Shown piece after piece: positions 9,085 to 21,262 of a stretch of 64,000 nt of DNA. The translations under genes and the position numbers were made by a program. The notes under the pieces are model-generated. The model was not told where the DNA came from, ran no database searches, and saw nothing but the letters and a program-made list of their open reading frames with translations. How positions within the stretch are numbered: position 1 is the stretch's first letter; every line of letters begins with the position of its first letter. The DNA is from Vibrio furnissii CIP 102972 (lineage in GTDB: Bacteria; Pseudomonadota; Gammaproteobacteria; Enterobacterales; Vibrionaceae). The DNA is taken from NCBI RefSeq assembly GCF_000176175.1, contig NZ_ACZP01000012.1, forward strand, positions 186,001-250,000, in the 5' to 3' direction.

Positions 9085-12000
9085 TTAGTTAAATTCAAGT
9101 TCTACCTGGTCATTGCCAAGTAGCTGTTTTAATTCGTCTAACAATGTATCGCTTGGAGTCACACGCCATTCAGTGCCTAACGTCAGGCGCGCGCGCGCAT
9201 CGGGGCGCTGGTAGTATACATTGACAGGGACAGTCCCTGCTCGGTGAGGCTCTAAGATCTGACTAAAGCGCTCAAAAAACTGTTCATCAACCTGTGACTG
9301 TTCAATCGAGATCGATAAACCACGGGCATATTTTTCACGCGCGCTGCCCAAGTCCATGACTTCGCGCGCCGACATTTTAAGGCCACCATTGAAGTCATCA
9401 AAGCTGACCTGTCCGGAAATCACCAGAATTTTATCTTTTTCTAACAATTCTGCATACCGATCCAGCGCATCAGAAAACAGCATCACTTCCATTCGGCCGC
9501 TGCGGTCATCCAGCGTCATCAACCCGATGCGGTTCCCCCGCTTGGTGGTCATCACGCGGGCGGCAATCACCAACCCAGCCACAGTCAGCGATTGATCGCG
9601 ACGCGTCGGCATGGCTTCATTCAATCGACAACTGGTGTACTTATTGAGTTCCTTGAGATAGGCGTTAATCGGGTGCCCGGTCAAATAAAGGCCGAGCGTT
9701 TCGCGCTCCCCTTCCAACCAGACCTTCTCCGGCCACTCAGGAACCTGAATGTATTTTCGTTCAACTTCTTCCGGCGCATCGGTCAACACGCCAAACATGT
9801 CTGCTTGACCAAACGCTTCCGCCTGATGGTGCTGACTGGCAGCTTTCACCGCATCATCAAGTGACGCCATCATCGCCGCACGGTGCGGCCCCAAGCGATC
9901 CAGTGCGCCAGCTAAAATCAGCTTTTCAATCACACGTTTGTTGACTTTCTTAATGTCAATGCGCGCGCAGAAATCAAACAGGTCTTTGAAGTAGCCGCCT
10001 TTGTTGCGCGCTTCAAGAATCACTTCAATCGGGCCTTCACCCACCCCTTTGATCGCACCGATCCCGTACACAATGGCGCCCGTGTCATCGACGTTAAATC
10101 GGTACAGTCCCGAGTTAATATCCGGCGGCAACACTGTCAGCCCCATGCGCATGCATTCATCGACAAGGCCCACCACTTTCTCGGTGTTGTCCATATCCGC
10201 CGTCATCACCGCCGCCATGAATTCCGCCGGGAAGTGCGTTTTCAGCCACAGGGTTTGGTACGATACTAAAGCATAGGCTGCTGAGTGCGATTTGTTAAAG
10301 CCATATCCAGCAAATTTCTCTACCAGATCGAAGATTTTCATCGCCAGTTCGCCGTCAACACCGTTGTTTTCGGCACCAGACTGGAAGACGGCACGCTGCT
10401 TGGCCATCTCTTCTGGTTTTTTCTTACCCATCGCACGACGCAGCATGTCCGCTCCACCGAGCGTATAGCCCGCCAGCACCTGAGCAATCTGCATAACCTG
10501 TTCCTGATAGAGAATGATGCCGTAGGTCGGCTCCAAAATCTCTTTCAGTGACTCGTGCTGCCACTTTTCATCCGGGTAAGAAATCGCTTCTCGGCCGTGT
10601 TTACGGTCGATAAAGTTGTCCACCATGCCCGATTGCAGCGGGCCCGGACGGAACAGGGCCACCAAGGCGATGATGTCTTCAAAACAGTCGGGTTGCAGAC
10701 GTTTGATCAACTCTTTCATGCCGCGCGATTCAAGCTGGAACACCGCGGTGGTTTCCGAGTTTTGCAGCATGCGGAATGAGGCCGGATCCACTAAAGGAAT
10801 CGATTCAATTCGCACGGGCGGTTCACCGGCTTTTTCACGGCGCGGGTTAATCAAGCCCAATGCCCAGTCGATGATGGTCAGCGTTCGCAGCCCCAAGAAG
10901 TCAAACTTCACCAGACCAGCGTATTCCACGTCGTTCTTATCGAACTGCGTCACCGGATGGTGGCCTTCGGAGTCACAGTAGATGGGCGCAAAATCGGTGA
11001 TCGCCGTTGGCGAGATCACCACCCCACCCGCGTGCTTACCGGCGTTTCGCGTACACCCTTCCAGAATACGACACATGTCGATCAGTTCTTTCACTTCTTC
11101 GTCTGCGTCGTACAGTTCTTGTAGCGCTGGTTCCGCTTTGAACGCTTTTTCCAGTGTCATACCCGGATCGGGGGGAATCATTTTCGAGATCCGGTCGACG
11201 AAACCAAAGGGATGCCCCAACACACGGCCCACGTCACGAATGACGGCTTTGGCCGCCATGGTACCGAATGTGATGATCTGCGATACCGCGTCGCGGCCAT
11301 ACATCTCCGCCACGTGATCAATCACCTGATCGCGTTTATCCATACAGAAGTCGACGTCGAAATCGGGCATCGATACCCGTTCCGGGTTAAGGAAACGTTC
11401 GAATAGCAGATCGTATTCCAGCGGATCAAGGTCGGTGATTTTCAGCGCGTACGCAACCAAGGAACCCGCACCTGACCCCCGGCCAGGCCCTACGGGAATG
11501 TCGTTATCTTTGGACCACTGAATGAACTCCATGACGATCAGGAAGTAACCCGGAAAGCCCATCTGGTTGATCACTTTGAGCTCAATTTCCAGACGCTCAT
11601 CGTAAGCCGGGCGACGCTCAGCGCGCACCGCCGGATCGGGGAACAAAAATTCTAGGCGCTCTTCTAAGCCTTCGTGAGATTTCTTGACCAGAAACTCGGT
11701 TTCTTCCATCCCTTCAGTTGGGAACGCGGGCAGGAAGTATTCACCCAAACGCACAGTCACGTTACACCGCTTCGCGATCTCGACGCTGTTTTCGAGTGCT
11801 TCCGGAATATCGTCAAACAGCTCGCACATTTCCTCTTCGCTACGAAGGTACTGCTGCGCGCTGTAGTTTTTCGGACGACGCGGATCTTCCAGCGTGTAAC
11901 CGTCGTGAATGGCGACGCGAATTTCGTGCGCATCAAATTGGTCGGGGTCAATAAAGACCACATCGTTGGTCGCGACCACCGGCAATTCGGCTTGTTCAGC

Positions 12001-12564
12001 CAGCTCTAAAGCAAAGTGCAGGTAATTCTCTTCGTCGGCGCGGCCAGTACGAACCAATTCAAGGTAAAAGTTGTCGGTGAAATGGGTTTGGTAGAACGCC
12101 ACGCATTTTTCCACCAGCGCTTGGTTGCCTTTGAGCAACGCACGGCCAATGTCGCCGCCTTTGGCGCCGGACAGGAGAATCAAACCTTCGGCGTATTTAA
12201 TCAACCACTCTTTGTCGATCACAGGTTGGTTCTGCACGTGCCCACGCAGGTAGGCATCTGAAATCAGCAACGTGAGATTTTTGTACCCAACATTGTCTTT
12301 CGCCAACACGGTGAGCCGAGTCAACTCATCGCCAAACTCTTCCGAACGCACAAGAAAGTCAGCGCCAACAATCGGCTTAACGCCGCAGCCGTGTGCCGTG
12401 CCGTAGAACTTCACCAAGCCACAGAGGTTGGTAAAATCTGTCAGCGCCATTGCTGGCATGCCCATCGCGGCCACTTTCTTCACCAGTGGCGGCACTTTTG
12501 ACAAGCCGTCAACCATGGAAAAATCACTGTGAATGCGTAAGTGGATAAACTTCGGGTCTGACAT
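9085..12564 (-). CDS. dnaE: DNA polymerase III alpha subunit
   Basis: The 1159-residue C-family polymerase starts with a PHP domain ([16 protein letters not shown]). The palm domain carries the catalytic aspartates in [14 protein letters not shown], the [16 protein letters not shown] loop and the third catalytic region around [14 protein letters not shown]. The C-terminal part has helix-hairpin-helix and OB-fold segments ([18 protein letters not shown]). It is the replicative polymerase and partner of DnaQ at the left edge of this window. The minus-strand ATG is preceded by AGGA. Confidence 0.98.
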   Translation of the reverse strand: MSDPKFIHLRIHSDFSMVDGLSKVPPLVKKVAAMGMPAMALTDFTNLCGLVKFYGTAHGCGVKPIVGADFLVRSEEFGDELTRLTVLAKDNVGYKNLTLLISDAYLRGHVQNQPVIDKEWLIKYAEGLILLSGAKGGDIGRALLKGNQALVEKCVAFYQTHFTDNFYLELVRTGRADEENYLHFALELAEQAELPVVATNDVVFIDPDQFDAHEIRVAIHDGYTLEDPRRPKNYSAQQYLRSEEEMCELFDDIPEALENSVEIAKRCNVTVRLGEYFLPAFPTEGMEETEFLVKKSHEGLEERLEFLFPDPAVRAERRPAYDERLEIELKVINQMGFPGYFLIVMEFIQWSKDNDIPVGPGRGSGAGSLVAYALKITDLDPLEYDLLFERFLNPERVSMPDFDVDFCMDKRDQVIDHVAEMYGRDAVSQIITFGTMAAKAVIRDVGRVLGHPFGFVDRISKMIPPDPGMTLEKAFKAEPALQELYDADEEVKELIDMCRILEGCTRNAGKHAGGVVISPTAITDFAPIYCDSEGHHPVTQFDKNDVEYAGLVKFDFLGLRTLTIIDWALGLINPRREKAGEPPVRIESIPLVDPASFRMLQNSETTAVFQLESRGMKELIKRLQPDCFEDIIALVALFRPGPLQSGMVDNFIDRKHGREAISYPDEKWQHESLKEILEPTYGIILYQEQVMQIAQVLAGYTLGGADMLRRAMGKKKPEEMAKQRAVFQSGAENNGVDGELAMKIFDLVEKFAGYGFNKSHSAAYALVSYQTLWLKTHFPAEFMAAVMTADMDNTEKVVGLVDECMRMGLTVLPPDINSGLYRFNVDDTGAIVYGIGAIKGVGEGPIEVILEARNKGGYFKDLFDFCARIDIKKVNKRVIEKLILAGALDRLGPHRAAMMASLDDAVKAASQHHQAEAFGQADMFGVLTDAPEEVERKYIQVPEWPEKVWLEGERETLGLYLTGHPINAYLKELNKYTSCRLNEAMPTRRDQSLTVAGLVIAARVMTTKRGNRIGLMTLDDRSGRMEVMLFSDALDRYAELLEKDKILVISGQVSFDDFNGGLKMSAREVMDLGSAREKYARGLSISIEQSQVDEQFFERFSQILEPHRAGTVPVNVYYQRPDARARLTLGTEWRVTPSDTLLDELKQLLGNDQVELEFN

Positions 12565-12638
12565 TCAATTCTGTCCTGGAGTATCTGAGATTGGAGACTG
12601 GCGGTTATTCTACGTGAATCTGGGCGGAGTTACAGAGC

Positions 12639-13259
12639 TTATTCCAGCCCAAGTACCCGTTTTACGGGCCCAAAACTACGGCGGTGCTGATCAATGACAC
12701 CATGTTGTTCAATCGCCTCAAAATGCGCTTTGGTTGGGTAGCCTTTGTGTTTGGCAAACCCAAACTGCGGATAGGCTTTGTCGAGTTCTTCCATTTCCTG
12801 ATCGCGCACGACTTTGGCAATGATGGAAGCGGCGCTAATTTGAGCCACGCGCAAGTCGCCTTTCACCACGGCCTGGGCATCCATCGGCAATGATGGAATC
12901 TTATTGCCATCCACCAACACAAGGTCGGGTTTGATGGCCAGCCCGTCGACCGCTCGCTGCATCGCCAACATAGTCGCTTGAAAAATGTTGAGCTCATCAA
13001 TTTCTTGCGGGCTGCAACGCCCAACCGACCACGCCAGTGCTTTTTGCTGAATTTCTGGCAGCAGCGCCAGGCGTTTTTTCTCGGACAATTTTTTCGAATC
13101 GTTCAAACCTTCAATCGGATGATTCGGATCCAAGATCACCGCTGCGGTGACCACATCCCCCACCAAGGGGCCACGGCCCACTTCGTCGACACCGGCAATC
13201 AAGTGATAACCGCTAGGGATCTCAAACGGAGGCAGTTCTTTTTCAGGTTTCTTCGCCAT
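12639..13259 (-). CDS. rnhB: Ribonuclease HII
   Basis: This 206-residue protein has the RNase HII signature [22 protein letters not shown], with Asp25 and Glu26 as two of the catalytic carboxylates, and VLVDGNKIP supplying the next acidic residue. It removes single ribonucleotides misincorporated into DNA. It sits between lpxB (15-bp gap) and dnaE as in E. coli. The window therefore encodes both RNase H types, rnhA and rnhB. Confidence 0.97.
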   Translation of the reverse strand: MAKKPEKELPPFEIPSGYHLIAGVDEVGRGPLVGDVVTAAVILDPNHPIEGLNDSKKLSEKKRLALLPEIQQKALAWSVGRCSPQEIDELNIFQATMLAMQRAVDGLAIKPDLVLVDGNKIPSLPMDAQAVVKGDLRVAQISAASIIAKVVRDQEMEELDKAYPQFGFAKHKGYPTKAHFEAIEQHGVIDQHRRSFGPVKRVLGLE

Positions 13260-13274
13260 GGGAGTCTATCCGAA

Positions 13275-14414
13275 TCAATGTTGAATTAAATGAAGCACCG
13301 CGTTCGCGGCTTGGTCATCCGCGCCTTTGCGGATCCAATGATGCATTTCGTCAAACTTCGCCAGCATCTCACGGTTGTCGTTATCCAGCAGACGACACAC
13401 TTCGTGATACAGATTCTCGACCGTGCAATCTTCCTGCAATAGCTCTTTCACCAGCGCTTGGTCAGCCAGAATGTTCGGCAGCGACACATACGGTGTTTTC
13501 AGCAGACGCTTGGCTAAAAAGGCGGTGATCGCATTGACGCGGTAGCCAACCACCATCGGGCGTTTGAGCAGCATACATTCCAGTGCCACCGTGCCCGACG
13601 CCAGCATCACTGCATTCGACGCTGTAATCACATTACGCGCAGTATCGTCCACCAAGACGAAATTCAGTTGCGGCGCGTATTGTTGCCAAGCGGCTTCGAA
13701 CTGTTCACGGCGCTTTTGATTGACCAGTGCCACCACAAACCCTAGGTCTGGATAGCGCTGTTGCAAACGCTGACACGTTTCGATAAACGGCTGCGCCAGC
13801 ATCTTCATTTCCCCTCCGCGACTGCCCGGCAATACGGCCAACCAGCGCTGATTGGGGTCAAGGCCCAGCAAGTCTTGCGCCGCACGTCGGTCGGATTCAA
13901 ATGGAATCGCATCCGCCAGCGTGTGGCCAATAAACTCACATGGCACGTTGAATTTGTCGTAGAAAGCTTTTTCGAACGGCAAGAACGCTAGCACCAGATT
14001 GGTCGCGGCTTCAATTTTGAAGATGCGTTTTTGACGCCACGCCCACACCGATGGGCTGACGTAGTGAACGGTTTTGATGCCCGCCTGTTTGAGATCGTGC
14101 TCTAAGCGCAAATTGAAATCCGGCGCGTCGATACCAACAAATACATCCGGCGGATTGGTGGTGAAGTACTTCACCAGTTCCGCTTTCACTTTCAGCAGAC
14201 GCGGCAGACGGCCCAGCACTTCCACCAGCCCCATCACAGCCAGCTCTTCCATATCAAACAGTGATTGGCAACCTTGCGCGATCATTTTTGGCCCACCAAT
14301 CCCGACAAACTCAGCATCGGGATAGCGTGCTTTCACCGCGTTGATGAAGCCTTCGCCCAATGTGTCACCGGATAATTCGCCTGCGACGATGCCAATGCGT
14401 AATGGTCTCTCCAC
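13275..14414 (-). CDS. lpxB: Lipid-A-disaccharide synthase
   Basis: The start is assigned to a GTG at 14414, which gives 379 residues beginning [21 protein letters not shown] and has AGAGGA eight bases upstream. The longer reading frame to 14489 begins next to the lpxA terminator and is unlikely to be translated. The family 19 glycosyltransferase motifs [28 protein letters not shown] and LPGSRGGE are present. The enzyme condenses UDP-2,3-diacylglucosamine with lipid X to form the tetraacyl disaccharide of lipid A on the inner face of the inner membrane. Confidence 0.96.
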   Translation of the reverse strand: MERPLRIGIVAGELSGDTLGEGFINAVKARYPDAEFVGIGGPKMIAQGCQSLFDMEELAVMGLVEVLGRLPRLLKVKAELVKYFTTNPPDVFVGIDAPDFNLRLEHDLKQAGIKTVHYVSPSVWAWRQKRIFKIEAATNLVLAFLPFEKAFYDKFNVPCEFIGHTLADAIPFESDRRAAQDLLGLDPNQRWLAVLPGSRGGEMKMLAQPFIETCQRLQQRYPDLGFVVALVNQKRREQFEAAWQQYAPQLNFVLVDDTARNVITASNAVMLASGTVALECMLLKRPMVVGYRVNAITAFLAKRLLKTPYVSLPNILADQALVKELLQEDCTVENLYHEVCRLLDNDNREMLAKFDEMHHWIRKGADDQAANAVLHLIQH

Positions 14415-14487
14415 GCTAAACGTCCTCTTTAAGCCTTGATGAGTGTTATGGACAATCCCTTGAAAAAAGAGACTGTCCATAAAACAC

Positions 14488-14517
14488 AAAAGATCGCCCG
14501 CTGCCGGGCGATCTTTT
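14488..14517 (-). terminator. Terminator between lpxA and lpxB
   Basis: A perfect 13-bp stem, AAAAGATCGCCCG at 14488-14500 with CGGGCGATCTTTT at 14505-14517, has a CTGC loop. On the minus strand it ends in TTTT, 22 bp after the lpxA stop. It would limit read-through from the lpxD-fabZ-lpxA side into lpxB-rnhB-dnaE-accA. Confidence 0.8.
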
Positions 14518-14539
14518 CATGATGTGAATTCAGCAAAGC

Positions 14540-15328
14540 TTAGCGAATGATGCCACGCTCTGATGTCTCCAGTAACGTGATGAAACGCTGAATCGATGGC
14601 CATTGTTCGGCCATTTCTTTCAGGACCGGCAGTGCTTCAGCCTGAGTTTTACCCGAACGATAAATCTCTTTGTATGCTTTTTGCAGTGCGCGAATTTCAT
14701 CTTTCTCGAAACCGTTGCGCTTCAGGCCCACCAAGTTCAAGCCAAATGGTGTCGCGTGGTTGCCTTGCGCCAGAACGTACGCAGGTACGTCTTGCACGAC
14801 CGCAGAACACCCACCGATGTAGGCGTAAGCGCCGACGGTGCAGAACGGGTGAATGGCCGATAGCGCCATCACGCCTGCGTGGTCTTCCACGGTCACGTGG
14901 CCACCCAGAATGGCGTTGTTACCGATGTGCGTGTTATTGCCCACAATCACGTCGTGTGCAATGTGCGCATTCACACACAGCAGGTTGTCATCGCCCACCA
15001 CAGTAGCCGCTTTATCTTGCACTGTGCCACGGTGGATTTGCACCGCTTCGCGAATCACGTTGCGATCGCCGACCACCACGCGTGTATCTTCACCACCGTA
15101 TTTCTTATCTTGGTTTTCTTCACCAATCACAGCGTGCGGGAAAATACGGTTCTCTTTACCAATCACAGTGTTGCCTTTGATGACAACATGCGACATCACT
15201 TCAGTGCCTTCACCGATGGTGACACCCGACGTGATGTAGGTAAACGGCCCAACCGTTACGTTAGCGCCAATCACTGCGCCTTCTTCGACCACCGCCATTG
15301 GGTGGATTTGTGCCGTTTCGTGGATCAT
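14540..15328 (-). CDS. lpxA: UDP-N-acetylglucosamine acyltransferase
   Basis: The 262 residues are built largely of left-handed beta-helix hexapeptide repeats (for example VIGANVTVGPFTYI and HIGNNAILGGHVTVEDHAGV). The catalytic histidine is expected in NAHIAHDVIVG. It performs the first step of lipid A synthesis, transferring a hydroxyacyl chain from ACP to UDP-GlcNAc. It follows fabZ by one base, which couples lipid A and phospholipid acyl supply. Length and motifs are those of the family. Confidence 0.98.
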   Translation of the reverse strand: MIHETAQIHPMAVVEEGAVIGANVTVGPFTYITSGVTIGEGTEVMSHVVIKGNTVIGKENRIFPHAVIGEENQDKKYGGEDTRVVVGDRNVIREAVQIHRGTVQDKAATVVGDDNLLCVNAHIAHDVIVGNNTHIGNNAILGGHVTVEDHAGVMALSAIHPFCTVGAYAYIGGCSAVVQDVPAYVLAQGNHATPFGLNLVGLKRNGFEKDEIRALQKAYKEIYRSGKTQAEALPVLKEMAEQWPSIQRFITLLETSERGIIR

Positions 15329-15329
15329 A

Positions 15330-15788
15330 TTAAAACTCTCTACGTGCGCATTTCAGTTCAGCAGAGCACACCACATCGCCATCAACTTTAGCGACGCCGT
15401 TAAACAGTGCAATGCCACGACGCTCTTTCAAAAATTCCACTTCGATGATCAGTTGATCACCCGGGCCCACAGGCTTACGGAATTTTGCGTTATCGATGCT
15501 AGCGAAGTAATACAGTTCATTTTCTTTTGGCGCACCAAACGTTTTGAATGCCAGCAGGCCCGTTGCCTGAGCCATGGCTTCAAGAATCAGTACCCCTGGG
15601 AAAACAGGAAGCTGTGGGAAATGACCGGTAAACTGAGGTTCATTCACTGAAACATTTTTCAAACCAATCAGGTATTTACCTTCTTCAAAATCAGTCACGC
15701 GATCAATCAGCAAGAATGGATAACGGTGAGGAAGAAGCTCCTGAATTTCAGTGATATTCATCATTTTCTTTTCAGTAGTCAAAGTCAT
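15330..15788 (-). CDS. fabZ: (3R)-hydroxyacyl-ACP dehydratase FabZ
   Basis: This is a 152-residue hot-dog-fold protein. The catalytic histidine lies in QFTGHFP and the glutamate in [10 protein letters not shown]. The motif [14 protein letters not shown] is the family start. The ATG at 15788 has AGGA close upstream; a second ATG at 15764 is possible. It dehydrates hydroxyacyl-ACP during fatty-acid elongation and competes with LpxA and LpxD for hydroxymyristoyl-ACP. A separate promoter is likely, because a terminator follows lpxD. Confidence 0.97.
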   Translation of the reverse strand: MTLTTEKKMMNITEIQELLPHRYPFLLIDRVTDFEEGKYLIGLKNVSVNEPQFTGHFPQLPVFPGVLILEAMAQATGLLAFKTFGAPKENELYYFASIDNAKFRKPVGPGDQLIIEVEFLKERRGIALFNGVAKVDGDVVCSAELKCARREF

Positions 15789-15823
15789 ATTCCTATTTAT
15801 AAATACATAAAATTGTTTACGGC

Positions 15824-15829
15824 ATTATA
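15824..15829 (-). promoter_or_regulatory. Predicted -10 element for fabZ-lpxA
   Basis: The minus strand reads TATAAT, 36 bp upstream of the fabZ start and just after the lpxD terminator. Its placement between a terminator and the next gene supports a real promoter. The -35 region is weak. Confidence 0.4.
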
Positions 15830-15834
15830 GACGA

Positions 15835-15861
15835 AAAAGACTCGCACATTGCGAGCCTTTT
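15835..15861 (-). terminator. Terminator after lpxD
   Basis: AAAAG and CTCGCA (15835-15846) pair with TGCGAG and CTTTT (15850-15861) around one mismatch. A T tract on the minus strand follows. It starts 17 bp past the lpxD stop and separates bamA-skp-lpxD from fabZ-lpxA. Confidence 0.75.
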
Positions 15862-15877
15862 CAGCAAAAACACGTAA

Positions 15878-16912
15878 TTAAGCGTCCGATTTCTGCTCAA
15901 GCAGCTTTTCGACCGCTTTCAAACGCTTATTCATGTCATCAATTCGATGCACACGCGCGGCTGTCTTACGCCATTCTTTATTGGTTTGCAGCGGAATACC
16001 GGACGAATACATGCCCTTCTCCTCAATGCTGCGCATGACCATCCCCATACCGGTAATGGTGACACCATCGGCAATTTGGATATGACCATTCAAAACAGAA
16101 GCGCCACCAATGATGCAGTATTTACCAATCGTGGTACTGCCAGCAACGATAGTACCACCGGCCATCGCCGTACCATATCCGATGTGCACGTTATGGGCGA
16201 TTTGCAGTTGGTTATCAAGAATCACGTTGTCTTCGATCACCGTGTCATCGAGCGCACCGCGGTCAATCGTCGTACACGCACCGATTTCCACACGATTGCC
16301 GATACGCACCGAGCCTAGCTGCGGAATTTTAATCCACTCACCACGCTCGTTGGCATAGCCAAAACCGTCAGAACCGATCACGGTGCTCGACTGAACCAAA
16401 CAATGCTCGCCCAGCACCACGTTGTGGTAAATGCTGACATTGGCCCACAGTTTGGTGTGATTGCCGATTTTTGCGTTCTTTCCGATAAAGCAGCCCGCAC
16501 CAATGATCACGTGATCGCCCAGCTCAACGCCGGATTCGATCACGGCATTGGCGCCGATGGACACGTTTTCACCTAACTTAGCGTCGTCAGCCACGACCGC
16601 GCTCGGCGCAATGCCACCCGAAGCAGGCGCTGGCGTGGTATCCAGCGCCTGCGTCACTTTCGCGAACGCCACATACGGGTCGGCGACGACCAAGGCGTTT
16701 GATGGACACAATTCTCGCTCAGTTGCCTTCACCATGATGACGGTCGCTTTACATGATGCGAGATGTTTACTGTATTTTGGGTTCGACAGGAAGGTGATAT
16801 CGCCTTCCTGCGCACGATCCATCGGGGCTAACCCACGCACCACAGCTTGGCTATCGCCATGCAGTTCGCCCCCAGTAATCGTTGCCAATTCGGCTAAAGT
16901 TAGTGTTGTCAT
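15878..16912 (-). CDS. lpxD: UDP-3-O-acylglucosamine N-acyltransferase
   Basis: The 344-residue protein has the LpxD N-terminal uridine-binding domain ([19 protein letters not shown]). A long left-handed beta-helix follows ([15 protein letters not shown] and many further hexapeptides), then a C-terminal helical segment for ACP ([16 protein letters not shown]). The catalytic histidine lies in the region [13 protein letters not shown]. It adds the N-linked hydroxyacyl chain, the third step of lipid A synthesis. It starts 10 bp after skp. Confidence 0.97.
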   Translation of the reverse strand: MTTLTLAELATITGGELHGDSQAVVRGLAPMDRAQEGDITFLSNPKYSKHLASCKATVIMVKATERELCPSNALVVADPYVAFAKVTQALDTTPAPASGGIAPSAVVADDAKLGENVSIGANAVIESGVELGDHVIIGAGCFIGKNAKIGNHTKLWANVSIYHNVVLGEHCLVQSSTVIGSDGFGYANERGEWIKIPQLGSVRIGNRVEIGACTTIDRGALDDTVIEDNVILDNQLQIAHNVHIGYGTAMAGGTIVAGSTTIGKYCIIGGASVLNGHIQIADGVTITGMGMVMRSIEEKGMYSSGIPLQTNKEWRKTAARVHRIDDMNKRLKAVEKLLEQKSDA

Positions 16913-16922
16913 AATGCTTTAA

Positions 16923-17432
16923 TTATTTGATTGCTTTGATTACTTTTTCTGAAATGTTGTACTCCGCCTTGCCGTATTGCATGGCGCTGATATCAACAAT
17001 CATATCGTAGCCTTCTTTTTCAGCGACTTTCTTGACCGCATCTTGAATCACTTTAAACAGTTTCTGCTTCTCTTCCGCTTCGCGGCGAGCTGATGCCTGT
17101 TCTAGAGCTTGTGCTTTGATCTTGTAAGCGCTGTCCAGTTGACCGATTTCGATACGCAGTTTTTCCACGTCATCCTGGCTCATCAGCTCAGAATCACGTT
17201 TCAGTTTTTCAATTTTAGTCTTAGCGTCTGCTTTGATGCTTTGTAACTCAGCAGCTTTATCTTTGAACTCTTCCTGCATTTGTTGCAGAACCACTTCACG
17301 TTGTGGCAGAGCTTGGAACACTTGTGCGGTGTTAATGAATCCCACTTTTTGCGCCGCTTCAGCAGCCTGAGCAAAAAACGATGAGCTAAGAACAATAAGG
17401 CTAACACCTGCTGCTTTGATGATGTGTTTCAA
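16923..17432 (-). CDS. skp: Periplasmic chaperone Skp (OmpH)
   Basis: The 169-residue precursor starts with TTG (17432), supported by AGAGGA seven bases upstream. A Sec signal peptide (VSLIVLSSSFFAQAAEA) precedes the mature KVGFINTAQVFQALPQ. A long charged coiled-coil follows (residues about 50-130), forming the tentacles of the Skp trimer. It holds unfolded outer-membrane proteins in the periplasm and delivers them to BamA, encoded immediately upstream with a 14-bp gap. Confidence 0.95.
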   Translation of the reverse strand: MKHIIKAAGVSLIVLSSSFFAQAAEAAQKVGFINTAQVFQALPQREVVLQQMQEEFKDKAAELQSIKADAKTKIEKLKRDSELMSQDDVEKLRIEIGQLDSAYKIKAQALEQASARREAEEKQKLFKVIQDAVKKVAEKEGYDMIVDISAMQYGKAEYNISEKVIKAIK

Positions 17433-17446
17433 AATAGTTTCCTCTA

Positions 17447-19855
17447 TTAGAAGGTTCGTCCGATAGTGAAAGTGAAGAATTCTTCGTCGTCACCTTCGTA
17501 TTTCTTAATAGGTTTCGCCAGCGAGAAGACCAGAGGTCCCATCGGCGACATCCATTGCAATGCCACACCGTATGATGAACGGTAGTTGGTTGGATCCGAG
17601 TAATCGTAGTAGTAATTGTTGCCATAATCGGCACCGCTACTGCGGTAATCAAATTCGGTATCCCACACACTGGCCATGTCGTAGAAGATACTGGTTCGCA
17701 CTTGGCTGCGAGCTTCATCTGAAGCAAACGGCGTCGGTACAATCAGCTCAATACTGGCCAGCGCAATGGCGTTACCACCGACGGAGTTGTCGGTTGCGGT
17801 ATCGCTACCATTGTTGGAGCCCGAGTAATCACGATACACCGCTTTCGGACCCGCTGTGTTAGAGCCAAATCCGCGCAATGTTGTAAAACCACCCGCATAG
17901 AAGTTTTCATAGAATGGATACAGGTTATCGTTACCATCCGTTTGACCGTAGCCGTTACCGTACCCTAAGCGGCCACGCAGTAACAGCGTAAACTCATGCT
18001 TTTTGGTGAGCGGCACATACTGACGCACATCGTATTGCAGTTTGAAATACTTGGCATCCGACCCCGGCACCGTAATTTTACCCGACGCACGCTGGTAGTT
18101 ACCGGCGGTTGGGAAGTAACCTTTGTTGAGGTTGTTACGCGTCCACGCAACGTTGACATCGAAGTCATCGGTGATCAAGTTATCTGGACTACAATCCCCT
18201 AAGTTACACAGGAACTGCTCCACCTGCAGATAAGGCGTTAGGTTGCCGATCTTGTTGTGGGTGTAGCCGACACCAAATTCAAAGCGGTTGAGTTCATCAA
18301 ATGGGAAACCCCACGTCAGACTGGTACCATAACTTTCGTTGGTATAGTCAACGATACCGGCTTCTGACGCTTCAAACTGGTTATAGAACACTTTACCGCC
18401 CAAGCTGACACCATCGAGGTTCCAGTACGGGTCACGATATTCCAACGTGACGTTCTTCTGGTAGTCGTTGGTGGTGGCGTTAATGCCCACACGGTTCCCC
18501 GTTCCCAAGAAGTTGTCCTGAGTCAGGCCCACCGTAAAGCTCACGCCTGATTCCGTGCCGTAACCGACACCGAAGTTCACGCTGCCCGAGTTAGCCTCTT
18601 TCACGGTGTACACCAGATCCACTTGATCTTCGGTCCCCGGAACACGAACAGTCTGTACATCAACGGTTTCGAAGAAACCCAAACGGTTCAGACGCGCTTT
18701 ACCGGTATCAATCGATTTCGAGTTCAACCAAGCGCCTTCCATCTGACGCATTTCACGACGCAGCACTTCATCACGGGTTGCGTTGTTGCCGACAAAACGA
18801 ATGTCACGCACGTACATCCGTTTACCGGTTTCAACGTGCACCACCAGCGACACTTGCTGAGTTTCATCGTCAAATTCTGGAATGGTACGCACTTGTGGGT
18901 AAGCGTAACCCGCTTCGCCCAGCACGCGCTTCACGCTTTCTTCCAATTGTGTGACCGACGAACCGCGGTAGGTTTCCCCCATTTCAAACGGGATCAGTGA
19001 TTTGAATTCGTCTTCTTTACCAATCAACTCACCACGGAACTGTACATCTTTGACCGTGTACGGTTTACCCTCATCGAGGTTCATGGTGATGTAAACGCCT
19101 TTCTTATCCGGCGAAATAGACACTTGCGTGGAATCGACTTGGAATTTCAGGTAGCCGCGATCCAAATAGAACGTGCGCAGCGCTTCAATATCACCCGCCA
19201 ACACCTGTTTCTGGTATTTGTCATCAGACAGGAAGTTCCACCACGCAACATCCACTTTCAGGTTGAAGCGTGACAGCAATTCTTTGTCAGAAAAGACTTC
19301 GTTGCCGATGAAGTTGATTTGTTGGATTTTGGCCGAGACACCTTCAGTAAAAACAAACTTCAGGTCCGCACGGTTACGGGGCAGTGGCGTCACCACCGCT
19401 TTTACTGTCGCGTTGTATTTACCTACGCTGTAGTAAAAGTCTTCCAGACCTTTTTCGATGTTGCTTAGCTTGGTGCGATCCAGCGCTTCACCCACACGAA
19501 TACCGGAAGCATCGAGGTTTTGTTGCAGCTGTTCTTCTTTGATCGCTTTGTTGCCCGAGAAAGAAACACTCGCAATGGTCGGACGCTCTTTAACTTCAAC
19601 CACCAACGCATTACCATCGCGCAGCACTTTGACGTTTTCAAAGTTGCCCGAGGCATACAACGCTTTGATGATGGCAGCAACGTCCTGAGAATCCACCGTA
19701 TCGCCAATACGTACCGGCATTTTCAATAATGCAGCACCCAGAGCGACACGTTGCAACCCCTGAATTTGAATGTCCTGCACCACAAAATTTTCGGCACTAT
19801 TCGCCGACACGCTTGTTGCGAGCAGTGTCGCGAAAAGGATTTTTTTCATTGCCAT
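17447..19855 (-). CDS. bamA: Outer-membrane protein assembly factor BamA
   Basis: The 802-residue precursor has a signal peptide ending near VSANSAENF. Five POTRA domains cover about residues 22-420 (first [20 protein letters not shown]). A 16-strand beta-barrel follows, with the conserved loop 6 region [18 protein letters not shown] and a terminal aromatic signature FTFTIGRTF. It is the catalytic core of the BAM complex. Its order between rseP and skp is conserved in gamma-proteobacteria. The identification is unambiguous. Confidence 0.98.
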   Translation of the reverse strand: MAMKKILFATLLATSVSANSAENFVVQDIQIQGLQRVALGAALLKMPVRIGDTVDSQDVAAIIKALYASGNFENVKVLRDGNALVVEVKERPTIASVSFSGNKAIKEEQLQQNLDASGIRVGEALDRTKLSNIEKGLEDFYYSVGKYNATVKAVVTPLPRNRADLKFVFTEGVSAKIQQINFIGNEVFSDKELLSRFNLKVDVAWWNFLSDDKYQKQVLAGDIEALRTFYLDRGYLKFQVDSTQVSISPDKKGVYITMNLDEGKPYTVKDVQFRGELIGKEDEFKSLIPFEMGETYRGSSVTQLEESVKRVLGEAGYAYPQVRTIPEFDDETQQVSLVVHVETGKRMYVRDIRFVGNNATRDEVLRREMRQMEGAWLNSKSIDTGKARLNRLGFFETVDVQTVRVPGTEDQVDLVYTVKEANSGSVNFGVGYGTESGVSFTVGLTQDNFLGTGNRVGINATTNDYQKNVTLEYRDPYWNLDGVSLGGKVFYNQFEASEAGIVDYTNESYGTSLTWGFPFDELNRFEFGVGYTHNKIGNLTPYLQVEQFLCNLGDCSPDNLITDDFDVNVAWTRNNLNKGYFPTAGNYQRASGKITVPGSDAKYFKLQYDVRQYVPLTKKHEFTLLLRGRLGYGNGYGQTDGNDNLYPFYENFYAGGFTTLRGFGSNTAGPKAVYRDYSGSNNGSDTATDNSVGGNAIALASIELIVPTPFASDEARSQVRTSIFYDMASVWDTEFDYRSSGADYGNNYYYDYSDPTNYRSSYGVALQWMSPMGPLVFSLAKPIKKYEGDDEEFFTFTIGRTF

Positions 19856-19903
19856 ATTTGTTCTAGTTATTCCTTACTACAACCTTTGCCTAATGCTTAT
19901 CAA

Positions 19904-21262
19904 TCACAGGCGAGTAAAATCGTTAAATATTGCCACGGCCATTAGAGAGAAGATGATCACACCGCCAATGCGATAGCCCATTTCCTGCACTTTTTCCGGA
20001 ACCGGACGACGAGTAATGGCTTCAATTGCAAAAAACAACAGGTGCCCCCCATCGAGCATCGGCAGCGGCACCAAGTTGATGATGCCCAAGTTGACACTGA
20101 TCAGCGCCAAAAAGCCAAGGAAGTAAACCAAGCCGTAGTCGGCGGTTGCTCCCGCGCCTTTCGCGATAGAAATTGGGCCACTGAGATTGTTCAGCCCAAC
20201 ATCGCCCACCACCAGCTTCTTCAGCATGCTGATGGTCAGGTCAATCACCTGGCCGGTTTTCTCAAATGCTTTACCGAACGATTCAAATACACCAAATTGC
20301 AGCTCAAATCGATAACTTTGCGGCCAATCTGCGACTTTAGGTGCGATTCCCGCAAAACCAATGACTTTTCCTTGAGATAGCGTTCGCGCATCTGGAGTGA
20401 GCGACAACGACAGCGACTCGTGCTGACGTTCGATATCAATCACTAATGCTTGGTTCGGATGGGTTTGAATCGCATCAATCACTTGTTGCCAATCGGTGAT
20501 TGGTTGACCATTAATATGCGTCAACACATCGCCTTCTAATAACCCAGCACGTGCACCGGCGCCGTCTTGCGATACGCTGGTCAGCTCCGAAGAGATTTCC
20601 GGCGTATACGGCTTAAAGCCAAGCGCTCCCATAGCAGACTCTGTTTCAGGATCAAAGTTCCACCCGTTCAGGTCAAAAGTTTTGATTTCGTCGACGCCGA
20701 CACCATTCGGCGAAGAAACCGTCAACGTCATGCGTTGATCCCCGATGTGAGAGATCAGCCCCATGTTGACGGATTCCCAATCTGGTGTTTGTGTCCCTGA
20801 AACGGCTTTGATTTCCATACCCGATTCAAGGCCCGCATTGGCGGCAATCGAATATGGCGCAACGTGGCCCACCACGGGTTTAACCGCGGGCACGCCAATC
20901 ATAAACACCAGCCAGTACGCAAACACTGCAAAGAAGAAGTTAAACGCAGGCCCTGCACTGACAATCGCAGCTCGTTTCCACAGCGGCTTTTTATCAAATG
21001 CGAAGGCTTGTTGATCCGGTGTCACGTCGTCGACTCGGCCATCCAGCATTTTGACGTAGCCGCCGAGGGGAATCACCGAGATGCTGTATTCGGTGCCATC
21101 TTTTCCAACCCGTTTCCACAGCGACTTACCAAAGCCAATCGAAAACTTTTCAACCTTGACGCCACACTTTCTCGCCACCCAGAAATGGCCAAATTCGTGC
21201 ACGGCGACCAGAATCCCCAGTGCAACAATAAATGACACGAGGTTCCATAAAATGCCACTCAT
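19904..21262 (-). CDS. rseP: Site-2 intramembrane metalloprotease RseP
   Basis: The 452-residue protein has the zinc motif HEFGH at residues 22-26 in the first membrane helix, as in E. coli. Two tandem periplasmic PDZ domains follow (cores near [14 protein letters not shown] and [17 protein letters not shown]). The second active-site segment is [16 protein letters not shown]. It cleaves RseA inside the membrane after DegS and so releases sigma-E, the envelope stress factor that responds to unfolded porins. Its start overlaps the dxr stop by 4 bp. Confidence 0.97.
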   Translation of the reverse strand: MSGILWNLVSFIVALGILVAVHEFGHFWVARKCGVKVEKFSIGFGKSLWKRVGKDGTEYSISVIPLGGYVKMLDGRVDDVTPDQQAFAFDKKPLWKRAAIVSAGPAFNFFFAVFAYWLVFMIGVPAVKPVVGHVAPYSIAANAGLESGMEIKAVSGTQTPDWESVNMGLISHIGDQRMTLTVSSPNGVGVDEIKTFDLNGWNFDPETESAMGALGFKPYTPEISSELTSVSQDGAGARAGLLEGDVLTHINGQPITDWQQVIDAIQTHPNQALVIDIERQHESLSLSLTPDARTLSQGKVIGFAGIAPKVADWPQSYRFELQFGVFESFGKAFEKTGQVIDLTISMLKKLVVGDVGLNNLSGPISIAKGAGATADYGLVYFLGFLALISVNLGIINLVPLPMLDGGHLLFFAIEAITRRPVPEKVQEMGYRIGGVIIFSLMAVAIFNDFTRL